From NCBI RefSeq assembly GCF_026712205.1, contig NZ_JAPPUW010000020.1, positions 1 through 64,000 on the forward strand: 64,000 bases of DNA. Direction: 5' to 3'. Origin of the DNA: Pelomonas aquatica. Its GTDB lineage: Bacteria; Pseudomonadota; Gammaproteobacteria; Burkholderiales; Burkholderiaceae_C. The position numbers and the translations under genes are program-made. The notes below the pieces were generated by a model. That model saw only the letters and a program-made list of their open reading frames with translations. It ran no database searches and had not been told where the DNA came from. Shown one piece after another: positions 1 to 7,272 of the stretch; the stretch's first letter is position 1; each line of letters opens with the position of its first letter.

Positions 1-1622
1 CGCTCGCTGACCCACGCCGGCGCGCCCAGCCGCCACAGCCGGCCGGTGGCGTCGCGGGCCTCGATGCCGCGGCCGGCCAGCTCGCGCACGTCGACCCAGG
101 CGCCCGCCTCGCAGCCCTCGGCCAGCGCCCGCGCATGCGGGTGGCGGGACAGCGCCGCCAGGCTGCGCGCCACGGCCAGCAGCGCGTCGGCATCCGCGCC
201 CTCGGCCCAATGGCGCTGCAACTGCAGCCGGTCTTCGCTGACGGTGCCGGTCTTGTCGAAGACCACGGTGTCGACCGTGCACAGCCGCTCCAGCGCCGAC
301 AGGTCGACCAGCAGCAGGCCGCGCCGGGCCAGCGCGCCGCTGGCCGTCAGCCAGGCCGCCGGCGCGGCCAGCGTCAGCGCGCAGGGGCAGGTCACGATGA
401 GCACGGCCACCGCGACGGCCACCGCCCGCGAGGGCTCGACCCACCACCAGCCGATGCCGGCCGCCAGCGCCAGCAGCAGCACGCCGGCCGTGAAGCCCGC
501 GGCCACTCGGTCCAGGATGCCGCCGGCCGCGGGGCGCCGGCTCTGCGCCTGCTGCATCAGCCTGACGATGCCCTGGGCCGTGGTGTCGGCGCCCACGCGC
601 TGCGCGGCGACGAGCAGCGGGCCGTCGCCATTGATGCTGCCGGCCACGACCGCGTCGCCCGGCGCCTTGGCGACCGGCGCGGACTCGCCCGTCAGCAGCG
701 CCTCGTTGACCCAGCCCTGGCCGGCCAGCACATGGCCGTCGGCCGCGAAGGCCTCGCCGGCCGCGACGCGGATGCGGTCGCCCACGCGCAGCGCCTCGGG
801 CGGCACGCGCTCGCTCGTGCCGTCGTCCAGCAGCCGCTCGGCCAGCGTCGGCAGCGCGCCGGCCGCGGCCTCCAGCGCCTCGGCGGCGCGGTGGCGCGTA
901 CCGAGCTCGAACCAGCGCGCCAGCAGCAGCAGCGCGATGAACATGGTCAGAGAATCGAAATAGACCTCGTGGCCGAACAGGCCGCCCGGGTCGAACAGCG
1001 CGCCGCTGCTGGCCACGAAGGTGACGGCCAGCCCCAGGGCCACGGGCACGTCCATGCCCAGCCGGCCCGCGCGCAGTTGCCGCCAGGCGCCCACGAAGAA
1101 GGGGGCCGCCGAGAACACCATGACCGGCAGGGTCAGCATCCAGGCGGCCCAGCGCAGCAGCCGGTCCAGGTCGGGCGCCAACTCGCCCGGGCCGGCCACA
1201 TAGGCGGGCGTGGCCATCATCATGACCTGCATCATCAGGAAGCCGGCGACGAAGAGTCGCCACAGCGCCTGCCGCCTTTCCTGGCGGCGCAGCTCGCGCG
1301 CCGACGCGGCCACGTCGGGCGTCGCGCCATAACCGGCGGACTGCAGGGCGCCGAGCACATCGGCCAGCGCGATGCGCGAGGGCTGCCAGCGCAGCGACAG
1401 GCGGGCGGAGGCCGGGTTGACGCTGGCGCCCTCCACGCCCTGCAGCTTCAGCAGGGCCGCCTCGACGATGCCCGAGCAGGCCGCGCAGTGCATGCCGGCC
1501 ACCTGGAACTGCGACAGCGCGACGCCGCCGGGGCCGTCCGGCCAGGTCGTGAAGGGGGCGAGAAGGCGCGCGTCTGAATCAGCCGCAGGCAAGCCGGGGG
1601 GAGGAACGCTCACGGTGCGCAT
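1..1622 (-). CDS. Copper-type heavy-metal-translocating P1B ATPase (CcoI/FixI-like), 3' end beyond window
   Basis: An inner-membrane pump that couples ATP hydrolysis to export of a soft metal, most likely Cu(I). The gene is on the minus strand and its C-terminal part lies left of base 1. About 540 codons are visible. They show a heavy-metal-associated domain with a GMHCAACSG metal site (about residues 43-51), several hydrophobic segments, the actuator motif LLTGESAPV, the membrane metal motif CPC (about residue 409, followed by ALTLAAPAA) and the phosphorylation motif DKTGT (about residue 455). The single CPC and single HMA domain fit the CopA2/CcoI/FixI branch that feeds cbb3 oxidase assembly, but no cco genes are in view, so that is inference. 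The chosen start is ATG at 1622; its Shine-Dalgarno is poor and a GTG three codons later is possible. An FNR-like site lies just upstream. Confidence 0.85.
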   Translation of the reverse strand, partial: MRTVSVPPPGLPAADSDARLLAPFTTWPDGPGGVALSQFQVAGMHCAACSGIVEAALLKLQGVEGASVNPASARLSLRWQPSRIALADVLGALQSAGYGATPDVAASARELRRQERRQALWRLFVAGFLMMQVMMMATPAYVAGPGELAPDLDRLLRWAAWMLTLPVMVFSAAPFFVGAWRQLRAGRLGMDVPVALGLAVTFVASSGALFDPGGLFGHEVYFDSLTMFIALLLLARWFELGTRHRAAEALEAAAGALPTLAERLLDDGTSERVPPEALRVGDRIRVAAGEAFAADGHVLAGQGWVNEALLTGESAPVAKAPGDAVVAGSINGDGPLLVAAQRVGADTTAQGIVRLMQQAQSRRPAAGGILDRVAAGFTAGVLLLALAAGIGWWWVEPSRAVAVAVAVLIVTCPCALTLAAPAAWLTASGALARRGLLLVDLSALERLCTVDTVVFDKTGTVSEDRLQLQRHWAEGADADALLAVARSLAALSRHPHARALAEGCEAGAWVDVRELAGRGIEARDATGRLWRLGAPAWVSE

Positions 1623-1648
1623 CTTGGCCGCGCCCTCGGGCCGGGGGC

Positions 1649-1662
1649 ATGACCTTTGTCAA
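1649..1662 (-). promoter_or_regulatory. FNR/ANR-like palindrome upstream of the P1B ATPase gene
   Basis: Read on the minus strand the site is TTGAC-AAAG-GTCAT, close to the FNR consensus TTGAT-N4-ATCAA, with both half-sites recognisable. It is centred about 33 bases before the annotated ATG. FNR control of CcoI-type ATPases is common in proteobacteria. If the site acts at -41.5, the transcript would start at or just inside the annotated start, so either the start is slightly downstream or the site acts differently. Confidence 0.45.
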
Positions 1663-1697
1663 GGATTGCGCATTCTCTGCCCGGCTTTCGCCGGTGG

Positions 1698-1866
1698 GCT
1701 CAGAGGTTGAGAGTATTGCGGCCGTGCCCGAAAGGCGCGTCAAAACGCCCCCGATCTAGGCGCAAAGCACAGCCATAGCTCGGGCTATGGCGAGCATTTG
1801 CAACGACGAGCGGGGGTGTTTTGGCGTGCAGGGCGGGCATGGGCGAAAGACTATCAACCTCTCAGC
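1698..1866. repeat. Large imperfect inverted repeat (about 85-base arms) with a central palindrome
   Basis: The left half (1698-1781) and the reverse complement of the right half (1782-1866) align over their full length at roughly three quarters identity. The outer ends are GGCTCAGAGGTTGAGAGT and the complement of ACTATCAACCTCTCAGCC. The centre is a near-perfect palindrome, GCCATAGCTCGGGCTATGGC (1772-1791). It fills the space between two minus-strand genes and overlaps the stop codon of the downstream hydrolase gene at 1862. It resembles a REP/MITE-like palindromic unit and could also act as a transcriptional barrier. Confidence 0.75.
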
Positions 1867-2977
1867 CCAGGTCGCGCAACGGATGCTCGGCCGGCGCCCA
1901 GGGGCTGACGAAGAAGGCCGCCACCTCGGCCGCATCGACCTCGGCGACGCTGGCCGGCTGCCAGCGCGGCGCATGGTCCTTGTCCACGGCCAGAGCGCGC
2001 ACGCCCTCGACGGTCTCGCTGCGCGCCGCGCCCCGCAGATGGAAGGCGTGGTGGACGAGGTCGCGCTCCAGGCGCAGGTCGTCGGCCAGGCCGAGCCGGC
2101 GGCCGCGGCGCACCAGTTCCAGCGTGACGGCCATCATCGTCGGCGAGCGCTCCAGCAGCGTCGCCCGGGTGTCGCGCGCCCAGTCGTCGTCGACCGCGGC
2201 GAGCGAGGCGAGGATGGCTGGCAGCGTCGGCTGGCCGAAGTGGCGGTCGATGCGCTCCATCGTCGCCTTGGGCGCCGACAGGGGCGCCAGGTCGGCCCGT
2301 TCCATGACCGTGGCGACGACATGCTCGGCGCTCGGCTGGTCGCCCTGGCGCAGGTCGTCGACCAGGGCCTGCCACTGCTCGGCGCGCACGAAGACGTCGC
2401 CCAGGCCCCATTCGATCGCATCGCCCGCGGAGATCGCGTGGCCGGTCAGCGCCAGCCATTCGCCGACATGGCCAGGGCATTGCGCGAGGAACCAGCCGCC
2501 GCCCACGTCGGGGAAGAGGCCGATGGCGGTCTCGGGCATCGCGAGCCTGGAGCGCTCGCTGAGCACGCGCAGCCTGGCGCCCTGGCTGATGCCCATGCCG
2601 CCGCCCATGACGATGCCGTCCATCAGCGCGACATAGGGCTTGGGGAAGGCGTGGATCAGGTGGTTGAGGCGGTATTCCTCGGTGAAGAAGTCCTCCAGCG
2701 CCGGGTCGCCCGCGTGGGCGGCCTGGTGGAAGAAGCGGATGTCGCCGCCCGCGCAGAAGGCCGGCGGCTTGCCTTCGCGGCCGGCGCCCAGCACGGCCAC
2801 GGCCTGGATCTCGGGGCGGCCGGCCCAGTGCTTCAGCAGCGCGGTCATGTCGCGGATCATGGCCAGCGACAGCGCGTTCAAGGCCTGCGGGCGGTTCAGC
2901 GTGATGAGGCCGAGGCAGCCGTTGACGTCGGCCAGGATCTGGCCTTCTGCACCTAAGGGCGGGATCAGGTCGTTCAT
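1862..2977 (-). CDS. 3-hydroxyisobutyryl-CoA hydrolase-like enoyl-CoA hydratase/isomerase family protein
   Basis: A 371-residue crotonase-fold protein. The length, the FCAGGDIR segment, the oxyanion-loop segment GIVMGGGMGIS and the MPETAIGLFPDVGG block match 3-hydroxyisobutyryl-CoA hydrolases of valine degradation, which release 3-hydroxyisobutyrate from its CoA ester. Enoyl-CoA hydratases are usually about 260 residues, so the extra C-terminal region supports the hydrolase branch. The start ATG at 2977 overlaps the stop of the upstream DMT transporter gene (2974), so the two are probably co-transcribed. Other short branched acyl-CoA substrates cannot be excluded. Confidence 0.85.
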   Translation of the reverse strand: MNDLIPPLGAEGQILADVNGCLGLITLNRPQALNALSLAMIRDMTALLKHWAGRPEIQAVAVLGAGREGKPPAFCAGGDIRFFHQAAHAGDPALEDFFTEEYRLNHLIHAFPKPYVALMDGIVMGGGMGISQGARLRVLSERSRLAMPETAIGLFPDVGGGWFLAQCPGHVGEWLALTGHAISAGDAIEWGLGDVFVRAEQWQALVDDLRQGDQPSAEHVVATVMERADLAPLSAPKATMERIDRHFGQPTLPAILASLAAVDDDWARDTRATLLERSPTMMAVTLELVRRGRRLGLADDLRLERDLVHHAFHLRGAARSETVEGVRALAVDKDHAPRWQPASVAEVDAAEVAAFFVSPWAPAEHPLRDLG

Positions 2978-3921
2978 GCGTTCTTCAGGACGGTTTTGAC
3001 GGCGGGAGGCGCCAGCGCCTCGTTGGCGATCAGCGCGGCAAGCACAAGGCTACCGCCGATCAGCGCGGCGCTGCCCGGGTGTTCGCCCGCAAACAGCCAG
3101 GCCCAGAGCACACCCAGCAGCGTCTCGGCCTGGCCGAGCAGCGCCAGCTCGTGGCTGGGCAGTTCGCGCGCGAGGCGCACCGCGAGCAGGCAGGGCATGG
3201 CGAGCTGGAAGACGCCGAGGAAGGCCAGCAGGCCCAGGTCATGCGCACCGGCCTGCAGCGGCCAGGCCAGCGGCAGCGTGGCGGCCATGCAGAGCAGCGC
3301 GCCGATCAGCACGGCGGGCAGCATGTCAGGGGCGCTCGGCCGCCCGGAGGCCCTGACGCGCCCCCTCGGGGGGCAGGGAGCGGAGCTCCCGTGGGGGTCA
3401 ACTTCTTGGCCGCGCTGGCCGACCTTCTGCAGCAGGCACCAGTTCGATGCCGCGGCCAGCGGCACGCCCAGCGCGACGAAGACACCGGTCAGCGGCCCGC
3501 CGAGCTGGCCGCCGAACATCCATGCGATGCCAGCGCCGGCCACCGCGATGGCAGCCCAGGTGCGGCCCGGAATGGGCTGGTGCAGGAAGGCGCGCGCGAA
3601 CAGCGCCGTGAACAGCGGCGACAGCGACATCGTGACCAGCACATTGGCCACCGTCGTCAGCGACAGCGCGACCATGAAGGCCGTGAACATGACGGCCCAG
3701 CACAGCCCCGAGGCCCAGACGGCCACGCCGCGCATCGCCGCCAGCAGCGCCCTGCCCCGCATGACGCCCAGGATCAGCAGCAGCGCCGCCGCATTGAACA
3801 GCGCACGCCAGAACGTGATCTCGAAGCCCCGCGCCGCCTCCAGATGCCGCGTGACCACGCCCGCCGAACTCCACATCAGCGTGACCAGCAGCATCAGAAA
3901 AACAGCGCTTCGGTGACTCAC
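2974..3921 (-). CDS. EamA/DMT-family inner-membrane transporter carrying a repeat-derived insertion
   Basis: A 315-residue protein with about ten hydrophobic segments in two EamA halves, a family that exports metabolites or amino acids; the substrate is unknown. The start GTG at 3921 is preferred over an upstream in-frame TTG at 3951, because an AAGGGG Shine-Dalgarno sits nine bases before the GTG and the extra residues would be encoded by a hairpin. Between the two halves, residues about 170-198 are polar and proline/arginine-rich (including VDPHGSSAPCPPRGRVRASG). They are encoded by a palindromic repeat (3331-3412) of the type seen between genes elsewhere in this window. The insertion keeps the frame and falls in the central loop, so function may survive. 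Confidence 0.85.
   Translation of the reverse strand: MSHRSAVFLMLLVTLMWSSAGVVTRHLEAARGFEITFWRALFNAAALLLILGVMRGRALLAAMRGVAVWASGLCWAVMFTAFMVALSLTTVANVLVTMSLSPLFTALFARAFLHQPIPGRTWAAIAVAGAGIAWMFGGQLGGPLTGVFVALGVPLAAASNWCLLQKVGQRGQEVDPHGSSAPCPPRGRVRASGRPSAPDMLPAVLIGALLCMAATLPLAWPLQAGAHDLGLLAFLGVFQLAMPCLLAVRLARELPSHELALLGQAETLLGVLWAWLFAGEHPGSAALIGGSLVLAALIANEALAPPAVKTVLKNA
3331..3412. repeat. Palindromic repeat element inserted in frame in the DMT transporter gene
   Basis: This stretch holds the hairpins GCCCCCTCGGGGGGC and GGGAGCGGAGCTCCC. It shares the core GCCCCCTCGGGGGG with the intergenic element near 56870, and GGCGCTCGGCC with the elements at 38909 and 56797 (on the opposite strand). Its length keeps the reading frame of the host gene open. 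Confidence 0.65.
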
Positions 3922-3926
3922 AGCAG

Positions 3927-3982
3927 AGCGCCCCTTTCGGGGCGCGGGCAATCAACTGGCTAGAACCCCCTCCTGGAGGGGG
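3927..3982 (-). terminator. Two hairpins between typA and the DMT transporter gene
   Basis: GCGCCCC-TTTC-GGGGCGC (3928-3945) and CCCCCT-CCTGG-AGGGGG (3966-3982) form stable stems just after typA on the minus strand. Neither is followed by a clear T tract, so they may only weaken read-through into the transporter gene. Confidence 0.4.
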
Positions 3983-4030
3983 CAGGGGGAGCGCAACATG
4001 CCGCGGGGACCGCGAGCGCGCTGCGTGCGC

Positions 4031-5854
4031 TCAAGCGCGCGCGGCGCGCTTGCGGTCGTTCTCCGACAAGTGGCGCTTGCGCAGGCGGACCGACTTCGGC
4101 GTGATCTCGACCAGCTCGTCGTCGTCGATGAAGTCCACGCCGTATTCCAGCGTCAGGTCGATGGGCGGCGTGATCTTGATCGCGTCTTCCTTGCCGGACA
4201 CGCGGAAGTTGGTCAGCTGCTTGGTGCGCGTCGCGTTGACGACGAGGTCGTTGTCGCGGCTGTGGATGCCGACGATCATGCCCTCGTAGACCGGGTCGTT
4301 GGGCTTGACGAACATGCGTCCGCGGTCGTCCAGCTTGCCCAGGGCGTAGGTGAAGATCTCGCCGTCGTCCATGGAGATCAGCACGCCGTTCTTGCGGCCG
4401 CCGATGTCGCCCTTGTGGGCCTCGTAGCCGTCGAAGATGGACGAGATCAGGCCGGAGCCGCGGGTCAGGTTCATGAACTCGTTGGCGAAGCCGATCAGGC
4501 CGCGCGCCGGGATGCGGTACTCCAGGCGCACGCGGCCATGGCCGTCCGGCTCCATGTTGATCATCTCGCCCTTGCGCAGGCCCAGCGCCTGCATGACGCC
4601 GCCCTGGTGGGTCTCTTCGACGTCGGCGGTGACGAGTTCCATCGGCTCGCTCTTCACGCCGTCGATGTCCTTGAACATCACGCGCGGCTTGGACACGGCC
4701 AGCTCGTAGCCTTCGCGGCGCATGTTTTCCAGCAGGATGGTCAGGTGCAGTTCGCCGCGGCCACAAACCTCGAAGATGCCGTCCTCGTCCGTCTCGGAGA
4801 CGCGCAGCGCGACGTTGTGCTGCAGTTCCTTCTGCAGGCGGTCCCAGATCTGGCGGCTGGTGACGTACTTGCCTTCACGGCCGGCCAGCGGGCTGGTGTT
4901 GACGCAGAAATTCATCGTCAGCGTCGGCTCGTCCACCTTCAGCATGGGCAGCGGCGCCGGGTTGGCCGGGTCGGTCACGGTCACGCCGATGCCGATGTCC
5001 TCGATGCCGTTGATCAGCACGATCTCGCCGGGGCCGGCTTCCGTGACCTGCACGCGGTCCAGGCCGTGGAAGGTCAGCACCTGGTTGATGCGGCCGTTGA
5101 CGCTCTTGCCGTCCGGGCCTTCCATGACGGCGACCTGCATGCCGGGCTTGATGGTGCCCTGGCTGATGCGGCCCACGCCGATGCGGCCGACGAAGGTGGA
5201 GAAGTCCAGCGCGGAAATCTGCAGTTGCAGCGGGGCGGCCGGGTCACCCTTCTGGGGCGGCACATGCTTCAGGATGGTCTCGAACAGGGCCGACATGTCG
5301 GGGCCCCACTGCTCGCCGGGAGCGCCTTCGGTCAGCGAGGTCCAGCCGTTGATGCCGGAGGCGTAGACGACCGGGAAGTCCAGCTGCTCGTCGTTGGCGC
5401 CGAGCTTGTCGAACAGGTCGAAGGCGGCGTTGATGACGGCATCGGGCTTGGCGCCCGGCTTGTCGACCTTGTTGACGACGACGATGGGCTTCAGGCCCAG
5501 GGCCAGCGCCTTCTTCGTGACGAAGCGGGTCTGCGGCATCGGGCCTTCCTGGGCGTCGATCAGCAGCACCACGCCGTCCACCATGGACAGCGCACGCTCG
5601 ACCTCGCCGCCGAAGTCTGCGTGTCCGGGCGTGTCGACGATGTTGATGTGGGTGCCACCCCAGCTGACCGCGCAGTTCTTGGCCAGGATGGTGATGCCGC
5701 GCTCGCGCTCGATGGCATTGCTGTCCATCACGGTGTCGACGACCTTTTCATGGTCGGCGAAGGTGCCGCTCTGGCGCAGCAGTTGGTCCACCATGGTGGT
5801 CTTGCCGTGGTCGACGTGGGCAATGATGGCGATGTTGCGGATCGGGGTGGTCAT
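4031..5854 (-). CDS. typA: Ribosome-associated translational GTPase TypA/BipA
   Basis: A 607-residue GTPase of the elongation-factor superfamily, which binds the ribosome and helps 50S assembly and growth under stress. The N-terminal G domain shows the P-loop HVDHGKTT (residues 13-20), the DTPGHADF switch II and the NKVDKPG specificity motif. They are followed by EF-G-like domains II, III and V and the TypA-specific C-terminal region (EYGVDFIDDDELVEITP). The length is normal for the family. It lies 24 bases downstream of truB as the last core gene of the nusA operon, the usual position in Burkholderiales. Confidence 0.97.
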   Translation of the reverse strand: MTTPIRNIAIIAHVDHGKTTMVDQLLRQSGTFADHEKVVDTVMDSNAIERERGITILAKNCAVSWGGTHINIVDTPGHADFGGEVERALSMVDGVVLLIDAQEGPMPQTRFVTKKALALGLKPIVVVNKVDKPGAKPDAVINAAFDLFDKLGANDEQLDFPVVYASGINGWTSLTEGAPGEQWGPDMSALFETILKHVPPQKGDPAAPLQLQISALDFSTFVGRIGVGRISQGTIKPGMQVAVMEGPDGKSVNGRINQVLTFHGLDRVQVTEAGPGEIVLINGIEDIGIGVTVTDPANPAPLPMLKVDEPTLTMNFCVNTSPLAGREGKYVTSRQIWDRLQKELQHNVALRVSETDEDGIFEVCGRGELHLTILLENMRREGYELAVSKPRVMFKDIDGVKSEPMELVTADVEETHQGGVMQALGLRKGEMINMEPDGHGRVRLEYRIPARGLIGFANEFMNLTRGSGLISSIFDGYEAHKGDIGGRKNGVLISMDDGEIFTYALGKLDDRGRMFVKPNDPVYEGMIVGIHSRDNDLVVNATRTKQLTNFRVSGKEDAIKITPPIDLTLEYGVDFIDDDELVEITPKSVRLRKRHLSENDRKRAARA

Positions 5855-5878
5855 GGTGGTGCTTCTAAAAAAACCGGT

Positions 5879-6835
5879 TCAGGCGGAAAGCAGGGCCTGG
5901 ACCTCCGGCGGGGTCAACAGGCGGTCGGCGATCAGTTCGCCGGAAGTGATGTGAGCGCTGCCGAGGAAGGCGCGCGGCTCGGGGCCGTAGACGCGCACGC
6001 GCTCGGCATCGGGCACGTCGACACGGCGGCGCAGGCCGGACAGGAAGCGCACGGCGTCGGGCATGTCCAGCCGCAGTTCGGGTGCATCCGCCAGCAGGCG
6101 GTCGGGCGAGGTCAGCAGAGCGGCGCGCTCTGCGTCGGGCAGGGCCTCGATCTGGGCCAGCGTGACGGCGCCGTCCAGCGTCAGGCCACCGGAGCCGGTG
6201 CGGCGCAGCGCGGCCAGCGAGGCGCCCACGCCCAGCTTCGCGCCGATGTCTTCGGCCAGCGTGCGGATGTAGGTGCCTTTGGTGCAACGGACGTCGAGGG
6301 TCACGGTGCCAGCATGCATCGCGACGATGGCTATGGCATGAATCGTCACGCGGCGGCTCTTGCGCTCGATCTCGACCCCGGCACGCGCGTACTCGTAGAG
6401 CGCCTTGCCCTCGTGCTTCAACGCCGAATACATCGGCGGCATCTGGGCTATCTCGCCGACGAAGGCGCGGCTGGCGGCCTCCACCTGCTCGCGCGTGATG
6501 TGGTCGGCGTCCAGGCGCTCCAGCACCTCGCCTTCGGCGTCGCCCGTCGTCGTGCGGATGCCCAGGGCCAGCGTGGCCAGATAGCGCTTGTCGGCGTCCA
6601 GGCTGAGCTGGCTGAACTTGGTGGCGGCGCCGAAGCACAGCGGCAGCAGGCCTGTGGCCAGCGGGTCCAGCGTGCCGGTGTGGCCGGCCTTCTCGGCGCG
6701 CAGCAGCCACTTGGCCTTCTGCAGTGCGTCGTTGCTCGACAGGCCCAGCGGCTTGTCGAGCAACAACACGCCATGCAGCGGCCGGCGCTGGATGCGAACC
6801 CGCGCCGGCTTGGCAGTGGCCAGGGCCTCAGTCAT
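5879..6835 (-). CDS. truB: tRNA pseudouridine(55) synthase TruB
   Basis: A 318-residue cytoplasmic enzyme that isomerises U55 to pseudouridine in the T loop of tRNAs. The family core [18 protein letters not shown] contains the catalytic aspartate, and the [15 protein letters not shown] opening and [13 protein letters not shown] motif are also typical. The C-terminal part carries a PUA-like extension. The ATG overlaps the end of rbfA by 8 bases, which indicates translational coupling inside the nusA operon. Confidence 0.97.
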   Translation of the reverse strand: MTEALATAKPARVRIQRRPLHGVLLLDKPLGLSSNDALQKAKWLLRAEKAGHTGTLDPLATGLLPLCFGAATKFSQLSLDADKRYLATLALGIRTTTGDAEGEVLERLDADHITREQVEAASRAFVGEIAQMPPMYSALKHEGKALYEYARAGVEIERKSRRVTIHAIAIVAMHAGTVTLDVRCTKGTYIRTLAEDIGAKLGVGASLAALRRTGSGGLTLDGAVTLAQIEALPDAERAALLTSPDRLLADAPELRLDMPDAVRFLSGLRRRVDVPDAERVRVYGPEPRAFLGSAHITSGELIADRLLTPPEVQALLSA

Positions 6836-7208
6836 TGGGCTCCTCGTCGTCCGCGGCGCGCGTCGCGTTGGCCTTGCTGATCAGCGCGCTCATCTCGGCC
6901 GCCCGCTCGGTCGTGCGGTCGAACTGGAAGTGCAGCGTCGGCACCGTGTGGATCTGCAGGCGCTTGAACAGGCCGTTGCGCAGATAGCCCGCCGCCTCGT
7001 TCAGCGCCGCCTGCGTCTCGGCGGCATCGCCGATCAGCACGGAGAAGAACACCTTGGCGTGGGCGTAGTCGGGCGTGACCTCGACCGCGCTGATGGTGGC
7101 CATGCCGATGCGCGGGTCCTTGAGCTCGCGGATCAGCTCGGCCAGATCACGCTGGATCTGGTCGGCGACGCGAAAGCTGCGGTTGGGGATGGCGCGTTTG
7201 TGTTTCAT
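6828..7208 (-). CDS. rbfA: 30S ribosome-binding factor RbfA
   Basis: A 126-residue KH-fold protein that binds the 30S subunit during 16S rRNA maturation. The start ([20 protein letters not shown]), the [20 protein letters not shown] block and the overall length are typical. It follows infB after a 64-base gap containing a stem-loop and overlaps truB. Confidence 0.96.
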   Translation of the reverse strand: MKHKRAIPNRSFRVADQIQRDLAELIRELKDPRIGMATISAVEVTPDYAHAKVFFSVLIGDAAETQAALNEAAGYLRNGLFKRLQIHTVPTLHFQFDRTTERAAEMSALISKANATRAADDEEPND

Positions 7209-7230
7209 GGCATGGTTTCCTGAAAGGACA

Positions 7231-7254
7231 AACCCCGCCCCGAGGGGCGGGGTT
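7231..7254. terminator. Perfect stem-loop in the infB-rbfA gap
   Basis: AACCCCGCCCC-GA-GGGGCGGGGTT can form a 10-11 bp stem. On the minus strand it is followed only by TTTGTCC, so it is at best a partial terminator or an RNA-processing or stabilising structure inside the operon. Confidence 0.5.
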
Positions 7255-7272
7255 CACCCTCAGTGCGAAGCG

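Noticed and set aside
46-1577. Overlapping long plus-strand frames at the left edge
   Set aside because: The minus strand of the same region encodes a clear P1B ATPase with HMA, CPC and DKTGT motifs.
1756-1974. 72-codon minus-strand frame within the palindromic element
   Set aside because: It overlaps the end of the hydrolase gene in another frame and is explained by the repeat DNA.
3998-6880. Open frame of 960 codons on the plus strand opposite typA and truB
   Set aside because: It runs across two well-identified minus-strand genes and shows no motif; it is a composition artefact.
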